Shown here: in pieces, positions 17,188 through 25,776 of the stretch
Position numbering within the stretch: the stretch's first letter is position 1
Layout: every line of letters begins with the position of its first letter
Assembly (NCBI GenBank): GCA_000171835.1
Contig: ABHC01000012.1
Location: 62,001 to 126,000 of the forward strand
From: an alpha proteobacterium BAL199
GTDB taxonomy: Bacteria > Pseudomonadota > Alphaproteobacteria > Thalassobaculales > Thalassobaculaceae
Direction of reading: 5' to 3'
DNA: 64,000 bases
The notes under the pieces: model-generated
The model's database searches: none
Seen by the model: the letters and a program-made list of their open reading frames with translations, nothing else
What the model was told of the DNA's origin: nothing
Position numbers and translations under genes: made by a program

Positions 17188-17850
17188 TCAGGTAACGGCC
17201 GCCTCCTCGCGACGCAGGACGCTGCCGCGCTCGATCACATAGGTATGGTCGAGCAGGCCGTGCAAATGGGTGTCATTGGATTCGGCAATCAGAACCGACA
17301 TCCCCTCGCCCTTCAGGTTCGAGAGAACATCGACGATCCGACGGGCCAGGATCGGGGCGATCCCCTCGGTCGGCTCATCCAGCAGCAACAGGCGACGGCC
17401 CACCATCAATGCTCGGGCCAGGGCCACGAGCTTCTGCTGCCCTCCGGACAGACTCATCGACGGCCGGCTGCGGAATTCCTCGACTTCAGGCATCAGGTCG
17501 TAGATCCACCGCAGCCGGTCCTGTGGCTGGTCGATCCCGGTCGACCAGACCGGCAGCATCACGTTCTCTTCGACGGTCAATGCCGGAACCAGCTTGCGGT
17601 CTTCCGGCATGTAGCCGATCCCGATACGGGCCCGCTCGAAGCCGTTCATCGCCAGGAGATCGTCGTCGTCGAACCAAATGACGCCGGCATGGGCCTTCAA
17701 CAGCCCCATCACGCCCCGCATCAGGGTGGTCTTGCCGGCACCGTTGCGGCCAATCAGACCGCACATCGCGCCGCTCGGAACCACCAGTTCGACCCCGCGC
17801 AGGATCGGGACCGGCCCGATCGAAACCTCCAGGCCTTCAACCGCGAGCAT
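17188..17850 (-). CDS. livF: Branched-chain-type ABC transporter ATPase LivF
   Basis: A 220-residue ABC ATPase with Walker A IGRNGAGKTTLM, signature LSGGQQKLVALARALM and Walker B LLLLDEPTEGIAP. The ending (THLHGLLDHTYVIERGSV) and small size are typical of LivF. It powers, with LivG, import through LivH/LivM. The gene overlaps livG by 14 bases. The ligand of this HAAT-family importer may be an amino acid, amide, urea or aromatic acid; sequence alone does not decide. Confidence 0.92.
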   Translation of the reverse strand: MLAVEGLEVSIGPVPILRGVELVVPSGAMCGLIGRNGAGKTTLMRGVMGLLKAHAGVIWFDDDDLLAMNGFERARIGIGYMPEDRKLVPALTVEENVMLPVWSTGIDQPQDRLRWIYDLMPEVEEFRSRPSMSLSGGQQKLVALARALMVGRRLLLLDEPTEGIAPILARRIVDVLSNLKGEGMSVLIAESNDTHLHGLLDHTYVIERGSVLRREEAAVT

Positions 17851-18646
17851 CGGGGGCCTCCTGCAATACGCCGCCTTGAAGCAGCGTTTGATTGTGCAGA
17901 TCCTCGCCGATCACGAATTCCTTCACCTTGGGATCGGCTAGGGCGACCAACGGCGGAGCGTCGCAGATGATCTCGCCCTGATAGAACGCCACAACCCGGC
18001 TCACGTACCGGCCGACGATCTCCATGTCGTGCTCGATGAACAGGACGGTGACACCGTCCTCCTTCAGGGCGCCCATCACGACGTCCATCAGTTCGAACTT
18101 TTCGTCGCTGGAGATCCCGCTGGTCGGTTCATCCAGCAACAGGACCTTCGGTGCCGCTACCATCGCCATCGCAATATCCAGCAACTTACGCACGCCCTGC
18201 GGCAGGGTTCCGGCGCTCTGGTCCCGATAGTCGGCGATCCCGTAGCGGGCCAGCAGAGCGTCGGCCTTGTCAGCCAAATCCGGACGGCGCAGCAGCCGTA
18301 GGGCGGCCAATCCCCTGGCCTCGGCAATACCGAGCGCAATCAGCAGATTGTCGAACACACTGGCCGACCCAAAAATCTGGGCGACCTGGAACGAGCGGCA
18401 GATGCCGAGCCGGGTAATCTGGCGCGGCGTGCGCCCGACGATGTCGTGGCCCTCGTAAAGAATTCGTCCGGAGGTCGGCTTCAGCCAGCCGGTAACCATG
18501 TTCACGAACGTCGTCTTGCCGGCACCGTTTGCCCCGATGATCCCGACGATCTCGTGCGGGGCGACAGAAATGTCGATGTCGCGGGCCGCCGTGACCGCTC
18601 CGAAGCTTTTATTCAGCCCGCGGGCTTCCAGCAGGGCCGACATCAC
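17837..18646 (-). CDS. livG: Branched-chain-type ABC transporter ATPase LivG
   Basis: The 269-residue ATPase has Walker A IGANGAGKTTFVNM and Walker B VLLLDEPTSGISSDE. The signature region is unusual, LPQGVRKLLDIAMAM, where LSYGQQR is common, so the LSGGQ Ser and Gln are not standard. The C-terminal IEHDMEIVGRYVSRVVAFYQGEI is the LivG-type H-loop region. It overlaps livM by four bases and livF by 14. Confidence 0.9.
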   Translation of the reverse strand: MMSALLEARGLNKSFGAVTAARDIDISVAPHEIVGIIGANGAGKTTFVNMVTGWLKPTSGRILYEGHDIVGRTPRQITRLGICRSFQVAQIFGSASVFDNLLIALGIAEARGLAALRLLRRPDLADKADALLARYGIADYRDQSAGTLPQGVRKLLDIAMAMVAAPKVLLLDEPTSGISSDEKFELMDVVMGALKEDGVTVLFIEHDMEIVGRYVSRVVAFYQGEIICDAPPLVALADPKVKEFVIGEDLHNQTLLQGGVLQEAPDARG

Positions 18647-19602
18647 TCAACCTCCCGGCGGCGCAACCGCGCCAGCAACGACCACACCCCGCCCGGCAGG
18701 AAGAAGATGATGCTGAGCAGCGTCACCCCGACGATCAACTGCCAGGCATGCGGCAGCCACTCGAAGGCATAGGTTCGGATCAACTCGTAGATCATCGAGC
18801 CGATGAACGGGGCCGCAACGCTACCCGGGCCTGACAGGATGGTGACGAACACCAACTCGCCCGAGACCGTCCAGTTCACCATGGAGTCCGGGTCAACCTG
18901 ACCGAGGGCAATGGCAAGTATCCCACCACCGAGTCCGGCCAATGCCGCCGACATCACGTATTTGCCGTGGATCGCCTGAGCGACGGAATACCCCAGATAC
19001 TCAACCCGGATTTCATTGTCGCGGATCGCGGTGGTCAGTCGGCCCAGCGTGGACTGCAGATAACGGTGGACCAAGACCGCCACGGTCCAACACAGCGCGC
19101 AGAGCACGAGAAAGATCGCCCGTAAGGTGGTTCCGGCATCCTCTGGTGCAAAGCCCAGAAACGTCGGGGTCCGGACGTTGAACCCATCGGTCGATCCCAA
19201 GGCTTCGGTCTTTACCAGAATGCCGTACAGCACCATCGAGAACGCCAAACTCAGCATTGCGAAGAAGATCTCGCGGTACCGCCGCACGATGAACCCCAGA
19301 AACAATCCGACCGTTGCCGCCACCAGAGTCGCGGCCGGCAGGGTGATCAGCACCTCGGAGATCCCGTCATCCTTGCCGAGCAGCGCCACCGTATAGGCGC
19401 CCAGCCCGAAATACAGGGCATGCCCGAACGACACTAAGCCAGTCCGCCACAGTACCATTAGCCCGACGACCGCGAGAGCGCGTGCGAACGCAATGACAGT
19501 CAGATTCATCAACCAGTCCGGCAAAAACAACAGTCCGAGAACCGCAACCGCCGCGAAACCGACGGTGACGCCGGGGATGGTCCAGTCGCGCGTAGTCTCC
19601 AT
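18643..19602 (-). CDS. livM: Branched-chain-type ABC transporter permease LivM
   Basis: A 319-residue inner-membrane permease with 8-10 hydrophobic segments (for example VTVGFAAVAVLGLLFLPDW and AATLVAATVGLFLGFIV). The family motif LVSFGHALYFGLGAYTVALL lies near residue 60, and the EAA-like loop reads LGRLTTAIRDNEIRVEYLGY. It pairs with LivH to form the channel. The start overlaps none; livH stops 9 bases upstream. Confidence 0.92.
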   Translation of the reverse strand: METTRDWTIPGVTVGFAAVAVLGLLFLPDWLMNLTVIAFARALAVVGLMVLWRTGLVSFGHALYFGLGAYTVALLGKDDGISEVLITLPAATLVAATVGLFLGFIVRRYREIFFAMLSLAFSMVLYGILVKTEALGSTDGFNVRTPTFLGFAPEDAGTTLRAIFLVLCALCWTVAVLVHRYLQSTLGRLTTAIRDNEIRVEYLGYSVAQAIHGKYVMSAALAGLGGGILAIALGQVDPDSMVNWTVSGELVFVTILSGPGSVAAPFIGSMIYELIRTYAFEWLPHAWQLIVGVTLLSIIFFLPGGVWSLLARLRRREVE

Positions 19603-19611
19603 TCCGCTCCC

Positions 19612-20508
19612 TCAGATCTTTCGCGCGCTGGCCGGCGCAAACAGGCCTTCCGGCCGAAAAACCAGAACCACGGCCATGACACCGTAGACCACGAATAATT
19701 CGACCTCCGGGAGCTTGTGGACCGCGATCGCCCGGGCGATGCCTACAACCAAGGCGCCGATCGCGGCACCCGGAATGCTGCCCATGCCGCCGATCACGAC
19801 GACCGCGAACGACAGAACGATCACCTCGACGCCGAAACCCGGTGCCACCGACACCATCGGTGCCACATAGGCACCGCCGAGCGCTCCGAGCACGGCGCCC
19901 AGCATAAAGGTGAGGACGTAGACCTTGGTGACGTCAATCCCCATCGCGACCGAAAGTTCGCGATCGTGAATCACCGCCGCCAGCAGCTTGCCCCAGCGTG
20001 TCTGAGTGAGGCCGACCCACAGCACGATACCGACGACTGCTGCCAACCCGATCAGGGTGAGCGAGTACACGTCGCGTAGAATGCCGCCGAGTTCGGCTGA
20101 ACCGAGATAGGCCATCGGCTGGTACGCGAAGTACGGATCGACGCCGAAGACCAGGAGAATCACATCCTCCAGGATGAGAAAGGTCGCGAAGGTCGCCAGC
20201 ACGACGATGACCTCGTCGCGGGCGTACATGAACTGGATCAGGCCGCGTTCAAGCACGAAACCAAGAACGCAGCCGACGACCAGAGCCGCCACCGCAATCA
20301 TCAGGAAGGTGCCGGCATCGCCGAACCCGGCCTCGGACCAAACCCCGATCAGGTAGGCCGACGTGTAGGCCCCCCAGGCGTACAAACTGCCGTGCGCCAC
20401 GTTCAGGATTTTCATCACCCCGAAGATGATCGTCAGCCCGACCGAGACCAGGAACAGATATGAGGAGAACACCAGCCCGTCCAATAGGATGGTGATGGCC
20501 GTTTCCAT
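19612..20508 (-). CDS. livH: Branched-chain-type ABC transporter permease LivH
   Basis: The 298-residue permease has about eight membrane helices. The N-terminal block VGLTIIFGVMKILNVAHGSL is the LivH hallmark, and the loop WGKLLAAVIHDRELSVAMGI is the cytoplasmic coupling region. The ATG at 20508 is chosen because AGGAG precedes it; a TTG two codons upstream is the alternative. It lies between livK (81 bases upstream) and livM. Confidence 0.92.
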   Translation of the reverse strand: METAITILLDGLVFSSYLFLVSVGLTIIFGVMKILNVAHGSLYAWGAYTSAYLIGVWSEAGFGDAGTFLMIAVAALVVGCVLGFVLERGLIQFMYARDEVIVVLATFATFLILEDVILLVFGVDPYFAYQPMAYLGSAELGGILRDVYSLTLIGLAAVVGIVLWVGLTQTRWGKLLAAVIHDRELSVAMGIDVTKVYVLTFMLGAVLGALGGAYVAPMVSVAPGFGVEVIVLSFAVVVIGGMGSIPGAAIGALVVGIARAIAVHKLPEVELFVVYGVMAVVLVFRPEGLFAPASARKI

Positions 20509-20589
20509 GGACAACGCTCCTGGAGGGTCGAACTGAGGATGCAGAGAAGCCGGCGGGCGCCGGAACCAGTCGACGCCCGCCGTGCCCGA

Positions 20590-21891
20590 TCAGCACTTGG
20601 CGCCGGGCATGCCCTTCTCGATCCAATCGACGCTGGTCACGCCGTCCGGCGGCATGATGCATTCGGCCGGGTAGAACTTAACGTCGGTCACACCCGGCTC
20701 CGCGGCGTCGGCATTCCACTTGGTGAGGCCGTAGACGTTCTCCGTCAGAGCCTGATGGCCGCCGGCGAGCGCCATCTTTACGTTCGTCGAAAAGCTCTCG
20801 AATTCGAGGCCCTTGAACGAGGCAATCACCTGCTCCTTGCTCGGGAAGCCACCGGCTGCAGCCGCCGCCTTGTCATAGGCGATCTTGGTCGCCAGGACCG
20901 CTTGGCCGTACTGGTATGCCGGTCCGGACGGATAGGTGCCGTACCGGTCAAAATAGGTCTGAATGAACCACTCGTTCAGCGCCGTCTTCCGGTCACGCAC
21001 CAGGATGCCATACGGTCCACGGGCGCCGAGGATCAGGCCATCGGGCATTTTCTTGCCAAGACGATAAGCCGCCGTCCCGCCAACCGTGAAGATCACCTTC
21101 TTCTTGGTGAACAGGCCACGCGGCGCCGCCTGGAAGATGAAGCCTTCGAGATCGCCATCCCAGAACGACGAATGGACCAGTTCGGCATCGTCAAGCGACA
21201 ACGCTGATATCTCCGATCCATACTGCCCGGCGAAGATCTTCGGGAACTGTACCTTGTCGGACTGCTTGGCACCCGGCATCAGGACCTTCATCGCCAGCTC
21301 AAAATCGCGCCAGCTATCCTGTCCCCAGGCGTAGTTCTGATTGATACCGGTGTAGGTCTTGACGCCCGGGAACATGTCCTTGACGTAGTGCGCCGCGGCA
21401 ACGTTGTCGGCGGTCGCGTGACTCATTGTGCGGAAGATGTACTCCCGGGGGCCGTCCTCGAACACGCGAGGCGTCCCGCACACCGCGAACACGGTCAGGG
21501 TCTTCAGTTCCTCGACCACCGGGGCAAGCGCCGCGCAGGATCCCGAGGAGATGTAGCCGATGATCGCGTCGACCTCGCGCTTCTGCACCAGATTGCGATA
21601 TTCGGCGACCTGCTTGGTGTTGCCTCCGCTCTCGTCGATGTAGTCGGCCGTTACCGTGGCACCGGCGAAGCCTTTGCTGTCATAGGGCGCCGGCAGTTTT
21701 CCTGCGTTGATCGCGTCGATCACCATCTCGGCGCCGTTGCGTGCCGGAACGCCGAACGGCCCGGCCGCCGGACCGGACAAGAATGCCGGAACGGCAATCG
21801 TCACAGAGTCCTTCGCGACCGCAGGTACGGCCATGATCAATGAGGCGGCGACCAAAACGCCGATCGCCCCCATCCGTGCTTTAGTTGTCAT
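20590..21891 (-). CDS. livK: ABC transporter periplasmic substrate-binding protein (LivK-type)
   Basis: A 433-residue secreted binding protein. The signal peptide ends near PAVA-KDSVT. The mature part has the two-lobed type I fold of the LivJ/AmiC group: SGPAAGPFGVPARNGAEMV, then VDAIIGYISSGSCAALAPVV, then INQNYAWGQDSWRDFE. The ATG at 21891 has AGGGG six bases upstream. It heads the liv gene run, divergent from an aldehyde dehydrogenase whose product might share the pathway. The ligand is unknown; SGSCAAL at the usual carboxylate-binding loop is compatible with acids. Confidence 0.9.
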   Translation of the reverse strand: MTTKARMGAIGVLVAASLIMAVPAVAKDSVTIAVPAFLSGPAAGPFGVPARNGAEMVIDAINAGKLPAPYDSKGFAGATVTADYIDESGGNTKQVAEYRNLVQKREVDAIIGYISSGSCAALAPVVEELKTLTVFAVCGTPRVFEDGPREYIFRTMSHATADNVAAAHYVKDMFPGVKTYTGINQNYAWGQDSWRDFELAMKVLMPGAKQSDKVQFPKIFAGQYGSEISALSLDDAELVHSSFWDGDLEGFIFQAAPRGLFTKKKVIFTVGGTAAYRLGKKMPDGLILGARGPYGILVRDRKTALNEWFIQTYFDRYGTYPSGPAYQYGQAVLATKIAYDKAAAAAGGFPSKEQVIASFKGLEFESFSTNVKMALAGGHQALTENVYGLTKWNADAAEPGVTDVKFYPAECIMPPDGVTSVDWIEKGMPGAKC

Positions 21892-22103
21892 CTCCATCCC
21901 CTTTTGCCGGTGTTCCAGCCACGCAATCCCAATCCCTGTTCCCGCGGACGGTTTTTCCCATCCGTCATGCCCGCTTGGTCGCGGGGAGCGAAATGGAACC
22001 ATGTGCGCCGCCAACATGCAACGCGGGGGACCGCTTGCCAGGGCCGCAGGCGAGGGTTACTCAGTTTCCAAACTCACATGAATTAACATCAGGGAGACGC
22101 CTC

Positions 22104-23540
22104 ATGGGTGTGCAGCAGAACTTCATCGGCGGTGAATGGGTCGACGGCGCGACCGCGCGCGACAACGTCAACCCGTCCGACCTCTCCGATATCGTCGGCA
22201 CCTATGCGCAGGCGGATGCTGCCGGCGTGACCCGCGCCGTCGATGCGGCAAAGTCGGCCGCGCACGCCTGGAACCGGTCGACGCCGCAGCAGCGCTACGA
22301 CGTTCTGGAGTTCGTCGGCAACGAGATCATGGCGCGGCGTGAAGAGCTCGGACGCCTGCTGGCCCGCGAAGAGGGCAAGACACTGCCAGAAGGCATCGGC
22401 GAAGCAACCCGCGCAGCCCAGATCTTCAAGTTCTTCGCCGGCGAGACGCTGCGCATCCAGGGCGAGAAGCTCCAGAGCGTAAGGCCGGGCGTCGACGTTG
22501 AGATCACCCGCGAGCCGGTCGGCATCGTCGGCATCATCACGCCGTGGAACTTCCCGATCGCCATCCCGGCCTGGAAGATTGCGCCGGCTCTGGCGTACGG
22601 GAATTGCGTCGTGTTCAAGCCGGCCGACTTGGTGCCAGGGTGCGCCTGGGCGATCGCCGAGATCCTGTCGCGCTCCGGCCTGCCCAAGGGCGCATTCAAC
22701 CTCGTCATGGGCCGCGGGTCGGTGGTCGGCGAAGCCATCCTGAACAACGATGCGATCGGCGCGGTGTCGTTCACCGGTTCGGTCGATACCGGAAAGCACG
22801 TTGCTGCAACCTGCACCGCGCGGTTTGCCAAGGTCCAGTTGGAGATGGGCGGCAAGAACCCGATGGTGGTTCTGGACGACGCCGATCTCGACGTCGCCGT
22901 CGGTGCGGTGGTCAACAGCGCGTTCTTCTCCACCGGACAGCGCTGCACGGCGTCGTCACGGGTTGTGGTGACCGCGGGTATCCATGACCGGTTCGTCAGC
23001 GCCGTGGTCGACAAGATCAAGACCCTGAAGATCGACGACGCCCTGGCCGCCGGAACCGACATAGGCCCGGTGGTCGATGAGAGCCAACTGTCCCAAGACA
23101 TGAAGTACCTGGAGATCGGCAAGAGCGAAGGCGCCAAGCTGGCGTTTGGCGGCGAGCGCCTGAACCGATCCAAGGAGGGATTCTACCTGCAGCCGGCACT
23201 GTTTACCGAGACCACCAACGACATGCGGATCAACCGTGAGGAGATTTTCGGTCCGGTCGCGTCGGTGATCCGCGTAAAGGACTACGACGAGGCACTGGCG
23301 GTTGCCAACGACACCTCGTTCGGCCTGTCGTCCGGCATCTGCACCACCTCGCTGAAATACGCCAGCCACTTCAAGCGCAATTCCGAGGCTGGCATGGTGA
23401 TGGTCAACCTGCCGACCGCCGGCGTCGACTACCACGTGCCGTTCGGTGGCAGGAAAGGGTCAAGCTACGGCCCGCGCGAGCAGGGCCGCTACGCCGCCGA
23501 GTTCTACACCACGGTGAAGACCGCCTACACGCTGCCCTGA
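22104..23540 (+). CDS. Aldehyde dehydrogenase, 2-oxoglutarate-semialdehyde type
   Basis: The 478-residue NAD(P) aldehyde dehydrogenase has ITPWNFPIAIPAWKIAPALA, catalytic Glu in VQLEMGGKNPM and nucleophile Cys in FFSTGQRCTASSRV. FKFFAGETLRIQGEKLQSV and the end VDYHVPFGGRKGSSYGPREQ are typical of alpha-ketoglutarate semialdehyde (2,5-dioxovalerate) dehydrogenases of sugar-acid and hydroxyproline catabolism. The start follows AGGGAGA. It is transcribed away from livK. Assignment to this subfamily is by motif memory and should be treated as probable. Confidence 0.85.
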   Translation: MGVQQNFIGGEWVDGATARDNVNPSDLSDIVGTYAQADAAGVTRAVDAAKSAAHAWNRSTPQQRYDVLEFVGNEIMARREELGRLLAREEGKTLPEGIGEATRAAQIFKFFAGETLRIQGEKLQSVRPGVDVEITREPVGIVGIITPWNFPIAIPAWKIAPALAYGNCVVFKPADLVPGCAWAIAEILSRSGLPKGAFNLVMGRGSVVGEAILNNDAIGAVSFTGSVDTGKHVAATCTARFAKVQLEMGGKNPMVVLDDADLDVAVGAVVNSAFFSTGQRCTASSRVVVTAGIHDRFVSAVVDKIKTLKIDDALAAGTDIGPVVDESQLSQDMKYLEIGKSEGAKLAFGGERLNRSKEGFYLQPALFTETTNDMRINREEIFGPVASVIRVKDYDEALAVANDTSFGLSSGICTTSLKYASHFKRNSEAGMVMVNLPTAGVDYHVPFGGRKGSSYGPREQGRYAAEFYTTVKTAYTLP

Positions 23541-23551
23541 GGCACGACCGA

Positions 23552-24835
23552 CTAGGCCGCCTCCCCGTTGTTCGACAGACCTTCGGGGAGGCGCGCATTC
23601 TCCATCTTGGAGCCGGTAAAACTCGCCCGAGTGACCACGCAGCCGGCCAGTTGAGCGTAGCTCAGGTCGGCTCCGTCAAACACTGCATCCGCCAGGTTCG
23701 CTCCGGACATGTCGACCCGGCTGAAATTGGCGCCCTCGGCGTGGACGCCTGACAGGTCGGTCGGCCATTCACCCTTCTTTTCACCGCTGCGCGGGTCGAC
23801 GAGGGGCATTGCCACCAGCGAGCTGCTTTGCAGGTCGGCGTTGTCCAACAACGCCCCCCGGAAACTCACCCCGCGAAGATCGGACCGGTTCAACTGGGCC
23901 GACATCAGATTGGCCCCGCCAAACTTGGCGAACCGGAACGAACACCGCCTCAAGTTGGCGCCCGAAAGATTGGCTCCCGAAAAATCGGCCGCCGAGAGAT
24001 CCGCTCCAGACAGATTGACGCCGCTCAGGTCGCGCTCCGCAAAGCTGGCGGGCGTACCCTTGCGACCACCGGAACTGATCCAGGCGAAATGCTCGACCAC
24101 CAACGCCCTGATATCATCGTCGAGTTCGTCCATGCCGGACGCGATGACGCAATCGGTCAGGTCGGCACCCGACATGTCCGCGCCGTCGAGGTGGCAAGAG
24201 CGAAGGTCGGCGCCGGTCAGGTCGGTGTTGGACAGCGTCGCGTCGGCAAAGTTCACCTCCTGGAGATTGGCACCGCGCAAACTGGAACTGACGAACGTCG
24301 CGTGCTCAAGATTGGCACCTTTGAAGTTCGCGCGATCCAGCGACGCCCCATCGAAATGCGCGCCCCGCGCCGTGGCGCCCATCAGGCTCGCCCGGGTGAG
24401 GTTGGTGCGCACCGCCTTGACGTGATCCAGGTCGGCGCCATCGAGCTTGGTCGCGATGTCGCTACCGGCCGGAGCGCCGATCGTGGTGGCCCTGAAATCA
24501 GCGTCGGTGATGTCTGATGACGTCAGTTTGGCTTGTTCCAGGTCGGCACCGCGAAAGTCGGTCTTCACCAACTTGGCGCCGCTCAGATCCGCTACCCTAA
24601 GCTGGGAGCCTGCCAGGGTCGCCTCGGAGAGGTTGGCACCGACGAACTGGGCACCTCGAAAATCCGCCGCCGACATCATGGCCCGCCGCAGATCCACGCC
24701 GTTCAACTGCGCGCCGTTGTGCCGACCACCACGCATGTCGGCGCGCTGACCGCCCGGATAGTTATTCAGGAAGTGTCCGTGCTTGCGAATCAGCTCGGCG
24801 GTTTTCCAGTCAACATTGTTCGGGTCGAAACTCAC
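23552..24835 (-). CDS. Pentapeptide-repeat protein
   Basis: A 427-residue protein built almost wholly of A(D/N)LxX repeats (for example ADLSGAKLVKTDFRGADLEQ), which fold as a right-handed square beta helix. A non-repeat spacer near residues 225-260 (IASGMDELDDDIRALV, HFAWISSGGRKGTPASF) splits it into two blocks of roughly 210 and 165 residues. There is no signal peptide and no other domain. Proteins of this group sometimes shield gyrase from inhibitors by mimicking DNA, but many have other scaffold roles. It converges on the aldehyde dehydrogenase with 11 bases between them. A sigma-70-like promoter lies in the phnF end upstream. Confidence 0.92.
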   Translation of the reverse strand: MSFDPNNVDWKTAELIRKHGHFLNNYPGGQRADMRGGRHNGAQLNGVDLRRAMMSAADFRGAQFVGANLSEATLAGSQLRVADLSGAKLVKTDFRGADLEQAKLTSSDITDADFRATTIGAPAGSDIATKLDGADLDHVKAVRTNLTRASLMGATARGAHFDGASLDRANFKGANLEHATFVSSSLRGANLQEVNFADATLSNTDLTGADLRSCHLDGADMSGADLTDCVIASGMDELDDDIRALVVEHFAWISSGGRKGTPASFAERDLSGVNLSGADLSAADFSGANLSGANLRRCSFRFAKFGGANLMSAQLNRSDLRGVSFRGALLDNADLQSSSLVAMPLVDPRSGEKKGEWPTDLSGVHAEGANFSRVDMSGANLADAVFDGADLSYAQLAGCVVTRASFTGSKMENARLPEGLSNNGEAA

Positions 24836-24884
24836 TTCACCAGTCCTTCCCGGTCGAATTCTACAACCGACGATTACCTAGCAT

Positions 24885-24914
24885 ATCATACCAGATATCA
24901 CGGCTCTTCCTCAA
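24885..24914 (-). promoter_or_regulatory. Predicted sigma-70 promoter of the pentapeptide-repeat gene
   Basis: The minus strand reads TTGAGG (24914-24909), an 18-base spacer, then TATGAT (24890-24885). The -10 element matches five of six consensus bases and the -35 four of six. The expected start site is near 24878, about 43 bases before the ATG at 24835. The -35 lies inside the 3' end of phnF. Confidence 0.45.
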
Positions 24915-25665
24915 AGGTGGGGCCGGCAACCGGCCGCGTCTCGAACACCATCTGGACGCGGTCAGCGGCATAGCGGACATGGGACGCCTGGACCGGTTGG
25001 CCATTGATCGCGACGTTCAGCGATTCAACATAAAGAATCGGACGATTGCGTGGTTGCTTCAGCAGATCCGCCTCGGCGGCGTCGGGCATGCGTGCTGTCA
25101 CCTTCGTCACCGCCCGTTCGTAATCGCCGAAACCGTGCGCTTCCATCACCTGGGTGATCGATCCGGATCCGGTCGCGCGATAGGTCTCCTCGAATCGCGG
25201 GAACAGCTTGGCAGCGAACCAATGCGATCCATACGACACCGGCCGACCGTCGACTTCACCGACCGTCTCGAGATGAACGACCTGCGCCCCGGCACGGATT
25301 CCAAGAACGCCCGCCACCTCGCGGTCGACCCGTTGTCTGGTCAATGAGATCGCATGACCGCCGGGCGAGCGGTTGACGCGCTTCACGTTCTCCGTGAACC
25401 GGGTCCGCCGCCCGATCAGGTACTCCAGCACGTTCTCCCGCACGAAGATGCCGCGCCCCTGCTCGACCCGGACCAGTCCGCGATCGGCCAGCCCGCCGAC
25501 GGCACGGCGCACGGTGTGGCGGTTCACTCGGAACCGCTCCGACAACTCGCCCTCGGTCGGCAGGCGGGCGCCCTCACCCCACTGCCCTGTACGAATTTCC
25601 TCGGACAGGGTTTGCTCGATCTGGCGCCAGACTGAGACGCCTGAGTCCCGATCGATCACCGTCAC
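24898..25665 (-). CDS. phnF: Phosphonate-operon repressor PhnF (GntR/UTRA family)
   Basis: A 255-residue regulator. The N-terminal winged helix is GntR-type (LPTEGELSERFRVNRHTVRRA, LADRGLVRVEQGRGIFV), and the C-terminal ~165 residues form the UTRA effector domain (ETVGEVDGRPVSYGSHWF, near the end QASHVRYAADRVQMV). The start is GTG 25665 after GGGGAG. It is divergent from phnG by 111 bases. PhnF proteins of this subfamily repress phosphonate genes until the ligand appears. A 10-bp TCTAGA-centred palindrome in the gap is a likely operator. Confidence 0.92.
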   Translation of the reverse strand: MTVIDRDSGVSVWRQIEQTLSEEIRTGQWGEGARLPTEGELSERFRVNRHTVRRAVGGLADRGLVRVEQGRGIFVRENVLEYLIGRRTRFTENVKRVNRSPGGHAISLTRQRVDREVAGVLGIRAGAQVVHLETVGEVDGRPVSYGSHWFAAKLFPRFEETYRATGSGSITQVMEAHGFGDYERAVTKVTARMPDAAEADLLKQPRNRPILYVESLNVAINGQPVQASHVRYAADRVQMVFETRPVAGPTFEEEP

Positions 25666-25703
25666 CGCCTGCTCCCCGTCATCAAAACTTCATTCGGACG
25701 CGC

Positions 25704-25732
25704 TTTACAGCGCCGGTCTTCGGCAGCATAGT
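25704..25732 (+). promoter_or_regulatory. Predicted promoter of the phn operon
   Basis: TTTACA (25704-25709), a 17-base spacer, then CATAGT (25727-25732). The -35 matches TTGACA in five of six positions and the -10 matches TATAAT in four of six. Transcription would begin near 25739, with the palindrome TGTCTAGACA just downstream. Confidence 0.5.
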
Positions 25733-25750
25733 GTCGAAAATTCATATGGA

Positions 25751-25760
25751 TGTCTAGACA
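25751..25760. promoter_or_regulatory. Candidate PhnF operator palindrome
   Basis: TGTCTAGACA is a perfect 10-bp palindrome in the divergent phnF-phnG region. HutC/PhnF-type regulators are known to bind TCTAGA- or TATAGA-centred palindromes such as TGGTCTAGACCA. It sits at about +12 to +21 of the predicted promoter, 16 bases before the phnG start codon, so bound repressor could block transcription. Confidence 0.5.
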
Positions 25761-25776
25761 ACATTGGAAGTCGTCC

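Noticed and set aside
25676-25693. Pho-box-like sequence CCGTCAT-CAAA-ACTTCAT upstream of the phn promoter
   Set aside because: Only about 10 of 14 half-site bases fit, the second half is poor, and its distance to the -10 is wrong for a class II Pho box.
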